Shown one piece after another: positions 43,872 to 55,460 of a stretch of DNA of 64,000 bases. The stretch spans positions 1,302,001 through 1,366,000 of the forward strand of contig WTXI01000004.1 of NCBI GenBank assembly GCA_022376515.1, given 5' to 3'. A model generated the notes under the pieces. That model searched no databases. It was given only the letters and a program-made list of their open reading frames with translations, and had not been told where the DNA came from. Source of the stretch: Lactifluus volemus. Its lineage: Eukaryota; Basidiomycota; Agaricomycetes; Russulales; Russulaceae. Every line of letters starts with the position of its first letter. Position 1 is the first letter of the stretch. A program made the position numbers and the translations under genes.

Positions 43872-46246
43872 ATGCTCCTTGCCCTCTTCAGACCCGTTGC
43901 ATATGCTCTCTTGGCTTTCATATCTGCTCCTCTCCTCGTCGTTCTCAGGCGAAGGTTCAGACAGCGTCACCTCTGGAATATACCTGGGCCTTCAAATCCC
44001 TCTTTTCTTTGGGGTAACAGACCAGTTTCGGAGATGATCCGGATTGTATACTGACAGGAGATGATGAAGGTCATTTCTACCACATGTTTAATCCCCATGC
44101 ATACCCGTTTCATGAGGGGCTATGCCGAACTTATGGCAGGGTGGCACGGATCTACGGATTTGGGGGGGTATGTTTTTCCACAAAGTCCACGACTACTTTC
44201 GAGTCTCACAGTCGTAACCGATCGAACGAGCAGGACATTCAACTCGTAGTATCTGACCAAAAGGCCTGTAATAACATCGTCATTAAAGATCAAAATATTT
44301 TCGAGGAGGCTCGTTTCTTCGTCGAGTGTGTTTGCTACTGATAACGATGACACAACTCCTGACCGACACTCTAACTCGACTAGTTTAAACATGCATATCT
44401 TCGGCCCGGCTCTCTTCTCCACGTTGGGTACACACTTGCGCCTGCCAATCTAGTGTACAGGTCAATGAACGATATCATGTTCACAGGGGATCAGCATCGC
44501 AAGCAACGAAAATTACTAAACCCCGTGTTCAACGTGAAGCATATGCGATATATGACCCCTATTTTTCATGCGGTCACAAGACAGGTACGTTCATAAAGCT
44601 GGCTCAGTTGGACGGTAGTTAAGAGTCAACACTCTGACAGCTTCGAGAGAGGCTTGAGTCAATAGTGTCGAGTGGCCCACAAGAGATCAATGTCGCCGAT
44701 TGGTTGGGCAAGGTTGCACTCGAACTTATTGGACAAGCTGGGTTCGGCTATTCGTTTGGTACCCTTGAGAATAGAAATGACCAATTCTGTGCCCAAATCA
44801 AGGAATATATGTGCGCGAGAGGTTTTTTTTAAACGCATGCCCTTGACCTGACCCACTTTCAGCCCCACTGTGTCCTCTCTTGCGGTGCCACGTACATTGT
44901 TTCCTTATCTTCACAGAATCTTCCATCCGAAACTTTTGAACTTTATGGGACAAATTGTGCCGTGGAGGAAGGTGAACCATCTGGTCAAGCTCGCATATTG
45001 CATAAATGCCAGCGCGAGAAACATTTACGAGACGAAAAAGCGACTGCTACTATCAGGCGATGACGTCACTGTCCAGCGAGTTGGAGATGGAAAGGATATA
45101 ATCAATCTTCTAAGTGCGTTGATGTAATTATTTTCTCCGAGAGTTCTGACGTGATGCCACTAAAGTCCAAGCCAATTCGACGGCATCTGAGGAAGATCGA
45201 CTTAGCGATGAGGAGGTGCTGGCGCAAATAGCGTACGCTCTGACATACATTCTCGAACAAAACGTTCTGACGAGCAGCGCATTTTTGTCAGATCCCTGAC
45301 CGTCGCAGCGACTGACACAACCTCTTCGGCGCTTTGTCGCATCCTGCACCTGCTTTCTCTTCACCCTGATGCCCAGGAAAAGCTTAGAGAGGAGCTGAAA
45401 GAGGTTTGTGAGACAAACGAAGAGCTCCCTCATGATCAACTTGTTTCCTTGCCTTATCTGGAAGCGATTTGTCGCGAAACTCTACGTCTGTGAATCACCT
45501 CTTCTCAATTTCCTGGATGAATTCTCAATTAGTGGGCCAGTTATCCCCCGGTTTCCGGAGTAATGAGAACGTATGTCACTACAAGCTATCCTTGTGGTAG
45601 CAACCATTTGCTCACGTGGTAGAGCAGTACACGAAGCGATGTTCTTTTGCCACTTTCTACTCCCATCCAAGGTGCCGATGGGCGCTTGATCCATGAGATC
45701 TTCATCCCCGAAGATACGAATGTTTTCCTTCATATCTACAACTTGAACCGTGACACAGCCATTTGGGGAGACGACGCGACTGAGTGGAAACCAGAACGCT
45801 GGCTAGCACCACTTCCCAAAACTGTTGCAGAAGCGAATATCCAAGGCGTATATGCGAATACGTGAGCGATATGGATGATCTTGCCGCTCCGTTACTGATA
45901 AAAAAACCTGCTAGTATGACATTCATCGGTGGTTCGCGATCGTGCATGTACGTCGTCCTCGGATGACTCGCTAAATTTGAACCGAACCTGACCTGGGTTA
46001 CCTATATAGCGGATTCAAGTTCTCCCAGTTGGAAATGAGTAAGCGAAAAAATATCTATCATTGGATCTGGCCGACGTTATTCGCATTTTTGCAGAGGTTA
46101 TCCTATCCCAGATCATTCCTACCTTTCGATTTGCACCTTCGAAGGATGAGATAATATGGAGATACGGTATCATTTCTAGTCCATCGGTGACAGGATCAGT
46201 CAAGACCTTTTCCCCCAAGCTTCCTATGATCGTTTCTCGAGTTTAA
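43872..46246 (+). CDS. Cytochrome P450, array copy 7 (intact)
   Basis: A continuous frame of about 545 residues can be spliced with the common exon plan, from ATG 43872 to TAA 44-46 of the line at 46201 (46244-46246). N-terminal anchor, RRRFRQRHLWNIPGPSN, GDQHRKQRKLLNPVF, I-helix AATDTTS preceded by SLTV, K-helix ETLR, KPERW and heme loop FIGGSRSCIG are all present. It is more diverged from the others in the helix around VNHLVKLAYCINASARN and in YGFGG at the end of exon 2. Exon 8 uses the AAG acceptor like the copies at 19424 and 26441. It is the last copy of the array. Substrate unknown. Confidence 0.9.
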
Positions 46247-46680
46247 GAGAGGAGCCCCGTGTATACTGTCCGACTTGATAGTAAATTTTCTTTGTCGTTT
46301 ATGCTTTGCAGAGTTGATTCTGCGTTACTTGCACTGCACCCTATAGTGTACATTTGGAATGTTCATCCCCTCAATTTTGTCGCTGAGATTGAATGTTTAT
46401 GAGGGTTGTCCCGACCCTACCAGGCCCTGATGCTTTGCGCTATGACCTAATCAGCTGTACTGCCAACCTGAAATATGATGCGCATTATTGCTGACTCCAT
46501 CGCGATGATAGCCGATAGTTGGGCCGCACAGTTCTGATGAGGAACTTATTAGACAATAGGTAGTTCGTCGATTCTAATCTGTGCTCGTACTGTGCTCCCC
46601 TTCGTGTTTGTCCACTCCTGGACATGCGGACACACCTGGTAATGACCGCGCACATTACATTCATACATACCAGACCCTTC
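46247..46680. other. Intergenic, boundary between P450 array and housekeeping block
   Basis: This lies between the last P450 and the 3' end of the minus-strand Nug1 gene. No gene is recognised. Confidence 0.5.
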
Positions 46681-48800
46681 CTAATGGTCAACCTCCATCG
46701 TACCGCCACCCCCAGCCTTCTGGTGCAGCGCCCGGCGCTCAGATTTGCGCCGTGCAAGCCGTTCTTTGCGCCGGCTGCGCACCGCGACGGCGGCAGTCGG
46801 GAACGAAGCGTTGCGCACGGCGAGGCGGCGCAGTCGTTTTGGTGCGCGTACCATGTCCGGGTCCAGGCCCAGGTTGGGTTCTGTTTCCATCTCGCGGGTG
46901 GGCGAGCGTGCTCGCTTGCGTTTGCGCAAGGAGGAGGCGGTATTCAGTCTATCATGGGATCACCGTCGTAACGCGCATCTGTCCGATCAACCTTTTTTCC
47001 CATCTCGATATCGAGAGCAGGAGAGGGCACATACGGATCTTCGTCAATTACCATACTCCCATCGGCGGCTATCTCGTCCTCCACGTCCATGCCCACGCTA
47101 GTAAAGGACCCCTCTGGCTCCGGCTCGGCATCCATCGCCGCAGCATCCGCCTCACCAAAGAGTCCCTCGAGAACGAATGGTGCACCGAGCGCATTCACGA
47201 TCTGCGCGTTTCCCGTCGTCTCGGCGCCAGGTGCGACCTGTCCACCAGTCCCGGGGATCGTGGATGGCACGTGTGCTGTGTGCTGTGCCGGCGGCTCTGA
47301 AAAAAATGGGATCTTTTGGTGGTTCCAATCGATGAGGACTTGACGTGCCGCGGCGAGGATGTCGGGTGTGCCACCCTGCAGAATAGAGTTGCATCAGTTA
47401 TGGTAGGCATGGAGTGGAAGAATGAGAACCTTGAGAAGGCGTCCCATGCTGAGTGCGAGCATGGTCAAAAACTCGAGGGTCGAGGTGAAGACAGGCAAGT
47501 TGTAGATCTTCATCAATCTTTCGGTTTGTGTCCGTGCAAGGATCTCTTCAACTAGACACCAAGGCTGAGAAAGCGAAGATGAAACGAGGGAATGCACAAA
47601 CCGACGGAGATCGGGTCTTCAACGTCCTCGGGTCTGACGACGTTGCGCAAAAGCACGGACGACTCATTCTGGCCCTGAATGCTCTCATCGTCGTCAAAGA
47701 TCACACCTGGCGAATCGACGATCCGCAGGCCGCGCTCGAGCTGGACGGACTGAAGGTCTTTCGTGTGTCCCGGCTGTGCTGCCACAGCACAAACCTTCCT
47801 CCCCGACATAAGTGGAAACTTGCTGGCTTTTCGCGTAAACACGACGCACCTTGGCCCGTTTGAGCGTGTTGATCAGACTGCTCTTGCCGACGTTGGGGAA
47901 ACCGACGACGCCGACGGCGATGCTTTGCGCCGCACTCGGCTTGTACGCCTTGAGAAGGCGGAGTAGCGCTGGAGCTGTGCCAGAAGCAAGGTTCTTGCGT
48001 TGATGCGGGCCTGCAGAACGAAACGGGAGCGTTGGGGTGGTATGACGGAGGTGCTTCAACCATGCTTGCGCATTCTCGCGTGGCACTAAATCTGACCGCC
48101 CACTCATCTAGTCAAAATACAGACGGTGAAAAAAAATAACGTCACACGCACCAATTTTGTTAAGCACAAAAACAAGTCGTTTGCCCTCCGCCTCACGCCG
48201 GCACACTTCTTCCTCTACCAACCGGCTGCGACACCCCGCCGGGTCGCGCGCATCAAGCACGAGAAGAACGACGTCTGCTTCGTCGACTACTTTGTGCAGC
48301 GTGCGGATGTAATGCCGCCGTAACTGCTCCTTCGTCTTGCCCTCCGTAGTCGTCGATCCGGACGGTACGGACAAGACATCGTTGGCCGATGCGGACGCTG
48401 CGAGCAAAGCAAGCGACGATAGCGTCGGCTCTGATGCCATCGTCGCGTCTTCGTTTAGTACGTTCTGTGGTGGAGACTGGACCGGATCCCACAAAGCAGG
48501 TGTGGAGCAAAACACAAGTTTCAATGACAATGACAAGCTGGGAAAGTAAAATTTGTAGAGAAAACGTACGGAACGTCTGTGTTGCTTTTCTGCCATGCGC
48601 ACTTTGAGATCTGGCAGGCGTGGTATACCCGGATCCTTTTTCAGTTCTGTGCGAGTCGGTCAGTGGCTACTGTGAGGGCCGAGTGCCTGAAGGGCGCGCA
48701 CTGGATTTGAGAGGCACGGTTGACTTTCTTGCATCTATAAAATAAGTCGGTGAGCCTTAGTTAAGGATACAAGGATGGCTTGCTTACCTTTCCTTCCCAT
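46681..48800 (-). CDS. NUG1: Nucleolar circularly permuted GTPase (Nug1/Grn1/GNL3L)
   Basis: Exons (minus strand): 48800-48788, 48734-48702, 48646-48570, 48464-48152, 48091-47850, 47794-47602, 47551-47430, 47375-46992 and 46914-46681, 536 residues. Role: 60S ribosomal subunit maturation and export. The short basic N-terminus includes KKDPGIPRLPDLK. GTPase motifs come in permuted order: LDARDPxGCRS, then NKIDL (G4), then GFPNVGKSSLIN (G1), then a G2-like GHTK, then DSPG (G3). Splicing restores both NKID-L and RAK-VCAVAAQPG. A C-terminal acidic then Lys/Arg-rich region follows. The last intron (46991-46915) is inferred to bring a strongly basic C-terminus into frame; without it the protein would stop at 46944. 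No frame errors were found. Confidence 0.9.
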
Positions 48801-49137
48801 GATGAATGCTTCTCGAAAACGTTGAAAATACGAATTTTATTTAACTTACCACAGATCATCCGGCCCGCCGCACCTTTCGGACCGTCGTAACATCAGTAGC
48901 GATTGCGTTGTGGCGGCGCAACCGGGCTTGAGCAAAAGTGAAACATTTACTGATGTAGCACCAGCCTGGGTATTAAGACAATGAGTGAGTGTATTTTACT
49001 AAACGAATGTTATATACAAATTTTGGGCGTCATGAATGCGCGAAGGACAAAGCATCGGGTATATCTGTTCTAAACGCTCGCGAAAACAGTAACGGCAGAC
49101 AAACAGTAAGTTATCAAGGACGAGAGCAACGAGATGA
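48801..49137. other. Short intergenic between Nug1 and permease
   Basis: These 337 bases should hold the Nug1 promoter and the permease 3' UTR. No gene is seen. Confidence 0.5.
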
Positions 49138-51533
49138 TCAGTCATCCGAAACACGAGAGAAGTTCACTGAGCGGTCCGTTCTTTCCTTCTCAGTGACATC
49201 GGCGTGTAAATTTGAAAGTGTGTAGACGCTGCCGGGATGCTGCTGTTCCTCGGAGTAAATTTGGGGTGTATAGGGCCGATTGGTGATATATCCGTACACA
49301 TATCTCCTACGAGGATAGACATTCAGTTCGGAACGGAGAAACAAAATGTAGAAAGAGACAGGGACGAACATCCAGACGGGAATCAAGCCATCGGGCGGGA
49401 TGTGCCATGGTTCAGCATTCACGTAACTTGGTGGTACTAAGCGGCCGAAGGTCACCTTTCGGAGGAGCCACGTCACCCCGTTGATCACGATGTACGAAGA
49501 CATTCCCGCTATGACCCCATATGCGATGCTACATATCGATGTCAGACTATTTCTGTGTAGGGAGGTCTAAGAAATGGAATAACGTACTTGTAGGTGAGTG
49601 GGATGGTGAGGATGACGAGAAGTGCAGGAACAGCGTCTCCAAAGTAGTCCCAGTTGATCTCGCGCACGTTACGAACCATGAGTGTACCAACAACCACGAG
49701 AGCACCGCCGGTAGCCCAGGGGGGGATGCTAGCAAAGATGGGTGCAAAGAAGACAGAGACGAAGAAACAGAAACCGATCGTGATCGCAGTGAGTCCAGTC
49801 ACCCCGCCCTCTGTAATTTCCTAATATTTCAACCCACATGGTGTGGTATGTGGAGGTAGAGGCGCACCAGAAATACCCGTCGCGCTCTCAATGAATGCCG
49901 TGACAGGGCTAGTACCCATGAGCGCACCCATCGAGATTGAAAATGCGTCAACACAGTACGCAATTGTACTGCCCTCAAAGTCCATGGTGACAGGGTCGCG
50001 CAAACCCGCAAACTTGGCCATGGAATATAGCGTGCCAGTTGTGTCGAGGATGTCGACATAGAGCATAGTGACGAGTGCATACCACACCCTAGGGTTCATA
50101 TAGTTGTAATCAATAACGTTTCCAACGAGCTTGATGGGATGGAAGGCCACGATTTGTCTGAAGAAGTCGAATGCCGAGTTGCCCTCGTCAGTGTATGGGA
50201 AGGCAGTGACAGCGGTTCCTCGAGGCCAGGAGATGGCCGAAGTCAGGAAAATACCGATGAGAATCGAGCCCCTGACACGATATAGCAATAGGAAGACTGT
50301 TACAAAGCTGGAAATTACGCGGGTAAGCGTATGACGGTGCTAAGCGTGCGGTAAACCTACCCGCCCGTAAAAATGCCGAGCCACATCGTAGGGTTTCGCA
50401 TAACAGCGCCGTCACAATAGCCAGGCAGATTAGGGAGATAATGGTCAGCAGTACATCCCCCAATTCCAACGAAATTAACGGTGTCGCCACCAATGACACC
50501 AAGACCGCCTGAAGCTACAAAGCGAATGAGAAAACATACTACATGGACGTGGTAACCTGCACGTACAAAGCCCTATGAATCTGGGGGGAATAAATCAAGG
50601 AAATGCGAGAATGAAAATATAACTTACGCTATAAAAAGACCAATACCCGCCCCAACGGAAAGAATGAGGGATTGGGGCATGAGTCGAATGAGCCATTGGC
50701 GAACACCGAGCAACGATAGCAAGAAGAAAATCCATCTGTTTGAGAAGTTTTAGCGCCAAATTCTGATTCGGGGAAAATGCGTATCACGTACCCTTCCATG
50801 AAAACAGCTGCGAGGGCTTCACGATAACTGACGATACCAGTTCCATGGAAACCAACAATAGAATAAGTAAACTGTCCATAAGGTCAGAGAGGGATGAAAA
50901 AATGCCCAATCGAATACATACGTATGCATTCAGCCCGAGGCCTGGAGCCATGCCAATCGGCAGGTTTGCAAGCAAACCTATGAGGAAACTGCCAGGGCAG
51001 CCACAGCAGCAGTGTAGTGATCAGATCTCGTCGGACATTAGATACGCAGGCAAGATATGTTGCATCTGAGGTACAGCCGTCGCCGGTTGTGCATTCACAT
51101 GTGCCACCCGAATCAGAGAGAATGGAAGCGTTGACAGAGATCTGGTGTGAGCAGAGGGAAGATTCGTCAGTCTGGTTAAACCACGAAATGTTAGGACAGT
51201 AGACGGACGATGTACGCCATTGCAGCCTGAGAAGGGTAATAAGTTTGACCACTCAAATGCGTGAGAATGCTTCACATACCCATGTGGTGACCCCTGCACG
51301 GAGTTCAGTCTAGACAGACATTGTGAGCAAGAGCAAGAAAGACGAAAAGAAAGGAGCACACAAGAAACCGGGAACCATCTCGTTCCTTGTCGACACCCGA
51401 GCCTTCAAGTTTGAACCAACGACCTACAAAAGAATATGCCACCTGCACAGGATATTCACAAATCAAAGACATGTCAGATGTAGACAGATCTACGTACGGT
51501 GGCATTGATCCTGTCAAAAAATGAAGTAACCAT
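49138..51533 (-). CDS. azgA: AzgA-like purine (hypoxanthine/adenine/guanine) permease, frame broken twice
   Basis: The start ATG at 51533 gives MVTSFFDRINAT, then (spliced) SFVGRWFKLEGSG, TELRAGVTTW, MAYIISVNASILSDSGGTC, YLACVSNVRRDLI, LLANLPIGMAPGLGLNAY, FTYSIVGFHGTGIVSY, VRQWLIRLMPQSLILSVGAG, NPTMWLGIFTGG and a long conserved 3' half with many membrane helices. This is the AzgA branch of nucleobase transporters: plasma-membrane proton symport of purines. At least eight introns are used. Between RRDLI and SFLIGLLANLP the frame must shift twice (about 51018 and 50990), each as if one base were missing. No GT-AG intron explains this. Everything else is intact, so either the sequence has errors or the gene is newly disabled. 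The stop is at 49138. Confidence 0.85.
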
Positions 51534-54508
51534 TTCTATTGGGACATGAAATAGCCTAGAGAAGGGGAGTGAAAGGTGGCCGAGAAGCAAGGGCTTTAAG
51601 AGCACGGCCGGCCACCCGAGTACGGATTAGGTTCGTAGAAAGAGACTGAATAGAAAAGATAGCGATTCCCGCAAAGCTAATCAAGCGCCGGATGTCATAT
51701 CCCCTTGTGCAGCAAATAGGAGAAACCAAGGGAGAAACCGGTGAGTGCGCCATTGGGTGGCTGGGTAGGTATAAATCCAGAGCTGATGCCGTGATCCAAT
51801 ATATTAACCGAGAAAGGCGATTGCTCTACATTTCTTCCTTAGCTAGAGTTCCCAGGTAAAGCACTTAGCTTGGATGGCCTTTGTCACGTTCAAGTTGGAG
51901 GTGCATAACTGGCAAGTTCTGTGTCGGCGGGAGCCGGCCCGGAGACTCCAGATATCCATGGCAATTGATCCATGGTAACTCTTTCTTTCCTCGCTCGATA
52001 CTGTACTCCGAAAGCCGAGGAGGACAAGGGACCATCAGAGAAGCTCCAGGGTTTAGGATCGCTAGTGACATATCAGGAAATGTGAATCAGGAAATACCTA
52101 CTTTCTCGTGTTCTTATTTTAACTCATGTGACTACCCATTGGCCCGGAACTGAGAATCTCGTTGTTGCGCTGTACGATTTCTATCAGGACCCTATTCATC
52201 TCACTCCATACTTAGTTGTTCTTTTCTTGCGCTCATAAGCGAATGAAACGAGATAGAATCACAACTGCGACCCACGTAGTGTGCGTACGCACGGACAAAT
52301 TGGATTTTGTTCTTCAAGAACAAAATCCAATTCGTCCATGGGACATGTAGATAGGCCCTAGGTGAGTGACGTTTCCCATAGCCGGTAGCTAGTTGCATCG
52401 GCTCTCAACCAACTGTGTGGCGCGGACCATGGCCCATAACTTGAAGTCGTGCCCTGAATTCCTGACACACCTTCAGCGACGCCAACTCGGTTTAGAAATG
52501 TCCGCTGCGACCACAGGAGATATTCAAAAATATCCCCGACTCCAGGCTATCGGACCGGAGTTACCTTGAACGATGGCTGCCATTGTTCCAGAAGTCATTG
52601 ACCTCCTGAAAAACTCCGCCTAACAAATGGCTAAATGCGCCTCGTCGAACGAGTCCTGACTGTGCCTATAAAGATTTAGTCCTCCAGGGTATCGATTTAT
52701 CCGGCCGACCCATCCACCTATTTTGGTAATAACTTTCCAGATATTTATTGTCATGCGGCCAAGGCACATCAGTACACCCCCTCAATCACTTTGGTTTCCG
52801 AACCATGGTTCGGAAACTTCAGGTAGTCCACATTCCTATGGTTTCGGTTCCGGTCCTCGTGAGCTAGACTCTGGCCCGAAGCGTTCCCAGACTACTGGGT
52901 CTCAAGATCTCAAGGCGCGACCGGGTCCCGTTACGCTGCCCAATGGGTTGCGGGGACAAGTTGCTCATCTCTTCTACTATGCTGGCCCCAACTGTCAGGT
53001 CTCCACGTTCGTTCATAGTTGGGCCGTCCCGTTGCTACGTGCCAGCGAGTCTCCAGAGGATACTCCGACGTTTGGATTCAGTTGGTGAGATGATACGGGC
53101 ATTTTGCCCTCAAAACTCCGACGAGATCGCAGACCAGCCCGCCCTTGATTTGGCCTCCCTGATCGTGTAACTGCACCTACTCCGGTCATCTAGCTTTGAC
53201 GAGACTTGACCTCGTCCCCCAGAAGTGAGGAAACGCCGGTCGAAAGAAGACTGACTTCGACACTAGTGAGACCCCACAAAGGCAAGACGGTGCTCGATTA
53301 TGAGCGGGCCTCCTGGTCTGTGACTGGAGGTTCTGTAGCCTGTGCTTTCCATTTGGATCCTCAACAGATCTGGGGCCGGCAGTGCTCATACCAACCACCA
53401 CAAACCCAAACGCACCCTCTCGCTTTCCTCTAATCTAATCACCTTTGTTGGCATGCACGACGGTTAGGGGTGCCATTTCAAGCCCAGATATTGACCCCCG
53501 CGGACGAGGGCGGACTGGATGTGCAACATGCTCTACCGGTCTCAATTGATAGACTAGGGTGAGATCGTCCACGCAGGTATTCGCCCGCCTTTTTACGAAC
53601 TGCTGCTTCTATCAGGTCCAAAAACTCGAAGCAACCGTAAGCGAGAGGGTCTTGTGATCATGACGGTCCCCTCACTTTTTTTGCCTACATGTGGCGACCC
53701 AGTCTGCATTTATGTAGCGCAGCAACGTGAGCAAACGTCGCGCTTGGCAACGTCTGGGACGTGTGCTCAGAAAGTGGAGAGTTGTGTGGGTTTTCTGTGG
53801 TCGGTTTGGTACCATGCGCCGGAGAAATCGAGCTGCCGTAGACAGATCCGAGTGACTCGGACGGCTTCGAAAATGTGAACGTATTTCGGATTTCTCGGCT
53901 CCGATTAAAGGTGGCAACGCAGCATCCACAAAGATATCTCACGCAAGTCGACCAGAGTGCTCCGCCCCCCCACTTGATTTTTAAATATAGCGCACATTTT
54001 TTTACAAGGAACAAAAACGAGCCTAAGCTCAACGTGGATCTACGGTTGGGTTTGAAGTCTAGTGTATCACAAGCTATGATCCTCAGGGCGGACCGTTCGA
54101 TGAAATTCGTGAGTACCTACCCGCCTGACTTGATCTGGGGTGTCTTGTGTCATTATCAGTCATCGTGTTAAGACAGTATACTATATTGTTGAGAGCGATT
54201 ACAGTAGGTAATATGAAAAAAAAAAATGTGAGCAAGGCAATAAACTATGTGCTGAGAAATAATTCGAGTCGGAAGCGGATAGGATACAGCAATTAGGCTA
54301 CACGGAAATGACGATGAGGGGCATATACTGCATAAGAGTTCAAGTGATCGTGAACCGACTTGATTCTTCGCCACGAGCCGATTAACAGCCACGACTGTGT
54401 AGTCTAGGCAAGCTCGGGAAGGGGCAGGCGACACGGCAAGGGGGAATATCCACGACATGCGTGAACAGCTGCGGATAAAAAGTCTCGAGGCATAAACTTG
54501 ACCATGGA
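51534..54508. other. Long intergenic region, no gene recognised
   Basis: About 3 kb. Frames at 52723-53170 and 53206-53433 (Ser/Pro-rich) and others show no domain and no clear splice structure. The one distinct element is the palindrome at 52293-52337. It could be decayed transposon DNA, but no transposase or polymerase motif was seen. Confidence 0.45.
52293..52337. repeat. Near-perfect 45-nt palindrome
   Basis: The sequence is symmetrical about C52315. Arms AATTGGATTTTGTTCTT and AAGAACAAAATCCAATT pair perfectly over 17 nt with a one-base centre. After one mismatch (52297/52333) four more bases pair (GGAC/GTCC). It would extrude a tight hairpin on either strand. Its function is unknown. Confidence 0.85.
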
Positions 54509-55223
54509 CTAGTTGCCAGTAAACACCTGAACGCCAGTCGGAGTGACGTATCCCAGACGAGCGCCGTCTAGGCGGATCGGGAAGTACGTAGTTCCACCAA
54601 TGGTTCGAGGAGTAAATCCATGGCCTTTCAAGAGCATGCGCATCAGATAACGTTCCCTGAGGACAGCAGATAAAGAAGAGACTTACCGGGATCGTGAGGA
54701 AGAGAACTAGCGGATGTGGCCGAGTACTGGTCGGTGGTTGAAGGATAATAAACCATGGAAGGGACGGGGCTGGAGCGGAGGCTACTAGCCGTCGAGTATG
54801 CGCTCGGGGATGGAGATGAGATTGAGGCGACTGATCGTGGCCGCGAGGCGAGGCGAGAATGGTCATGAAGGCTGCGACAGTGAAGCCAAGTTAGGAAGCA
54901 TGCTTGTCACAGTAGAAGGAAAGACTGACAAGTGGCAATCGAGGTCATAAGGGCACCAGCCCTGGTAGTACTCAAAGTGCTTGCACGGTGTACGTGCTCG
55001 CTGCTCGAGCACGTCACGCGGTAGAAGCTGCTGAGGTGAGCCGCTCAGAGCTTGACGGGAATAGGACGTAGGTGAACCATATGATACGAGGTTTTGGTGT
55101 ATCTGTAGGGGTCAAAAGTATGGGCAGATTCCAACTGGGGAGCGTGAACTGTGGAAAGAAAATGTGTGAAACGGCTTGTAAAAAGTGAAGAAAGGACGAA
55201 CCGTTAGACACAAAGGACATCAT
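54509..55223 (-). CDS. Small CCCH zinc-finger protein (five exons)
   Basis: Exons (minus strand) are 55223-55202, 55148-55078, 55030-54930, 54871-54687 and 54624-54509, 495 nt or 164 residues. All junctions keep phase; the second intron is only 47 nt. The zinc finger is Cys-47, Cys-57, Cys-63 and His-67 (C-x9-C-x5-C-x3-H), completed by splicing after DCHF. CCCH fingers usually bind RNA. A Ser-rich, probably disordered stretch (SRLASRPRSVASISSPSPSA and on) follows. The C-terminus GGTTYFPIRLDGARLGYVTP looks like a small folded strand unit. It is divergent from the septin gene with 237 bases between start codons. The long minus-strand frame at 54168-54866 covers the same DNA but ignores splicing. 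No named orthologue is claimed. Confidence 0.7.
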
Positions 55224-55460
55224 CTTTGAGGCGCGAGAGTAGATGGGGGAAGTTTGGGGACCATAAAAGCGGGGGTCGGAAGGGAATTTATAGACATTGT
55301 GTATGGTGTTTGAGGTCAAAAGTGAGCCGCCACACGCCACACGCCACAGATGGCCTTGGTTGCCTTTTCGGCTAATCCCGTGTGAGCCTTGTGTCAAAAC
55401 AAAGCCAAAGCGTTTTCGTCTTTTCAACGACGCTCATTCATCGACTCTTTCGATTTGACC
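55224..55460. promoter_or_regulatory. Shared divergent promoter, CCCH gene / septin gene
   Basis: The 237 bases between the two start codons must serve both genes. A CACACGCCAC repeat (GCCACACGCCACACGCCAC near 55328-55346) is the only notable element. Confidence 0.45.

Noticed and set aside
17375..46246. Secondary-metabolite biosynthetic cluster
   Set aside because: Apart from P450 copies there is no backbone synthase, cyclase, transporter or pathway regulator in the interval.
52723..53433. Ser/Pro-rich plus-strand frames
   Set aside because: No domain, no consistent splice sites and no counterpart elsewhere in the window.
54168..54866. Minus-strand frame of 232 residues
   Set aside because: The same DNA gives a spliced CCCH zinc-finger gene with consistent phase and a real domain; the long frame reads through its introns.
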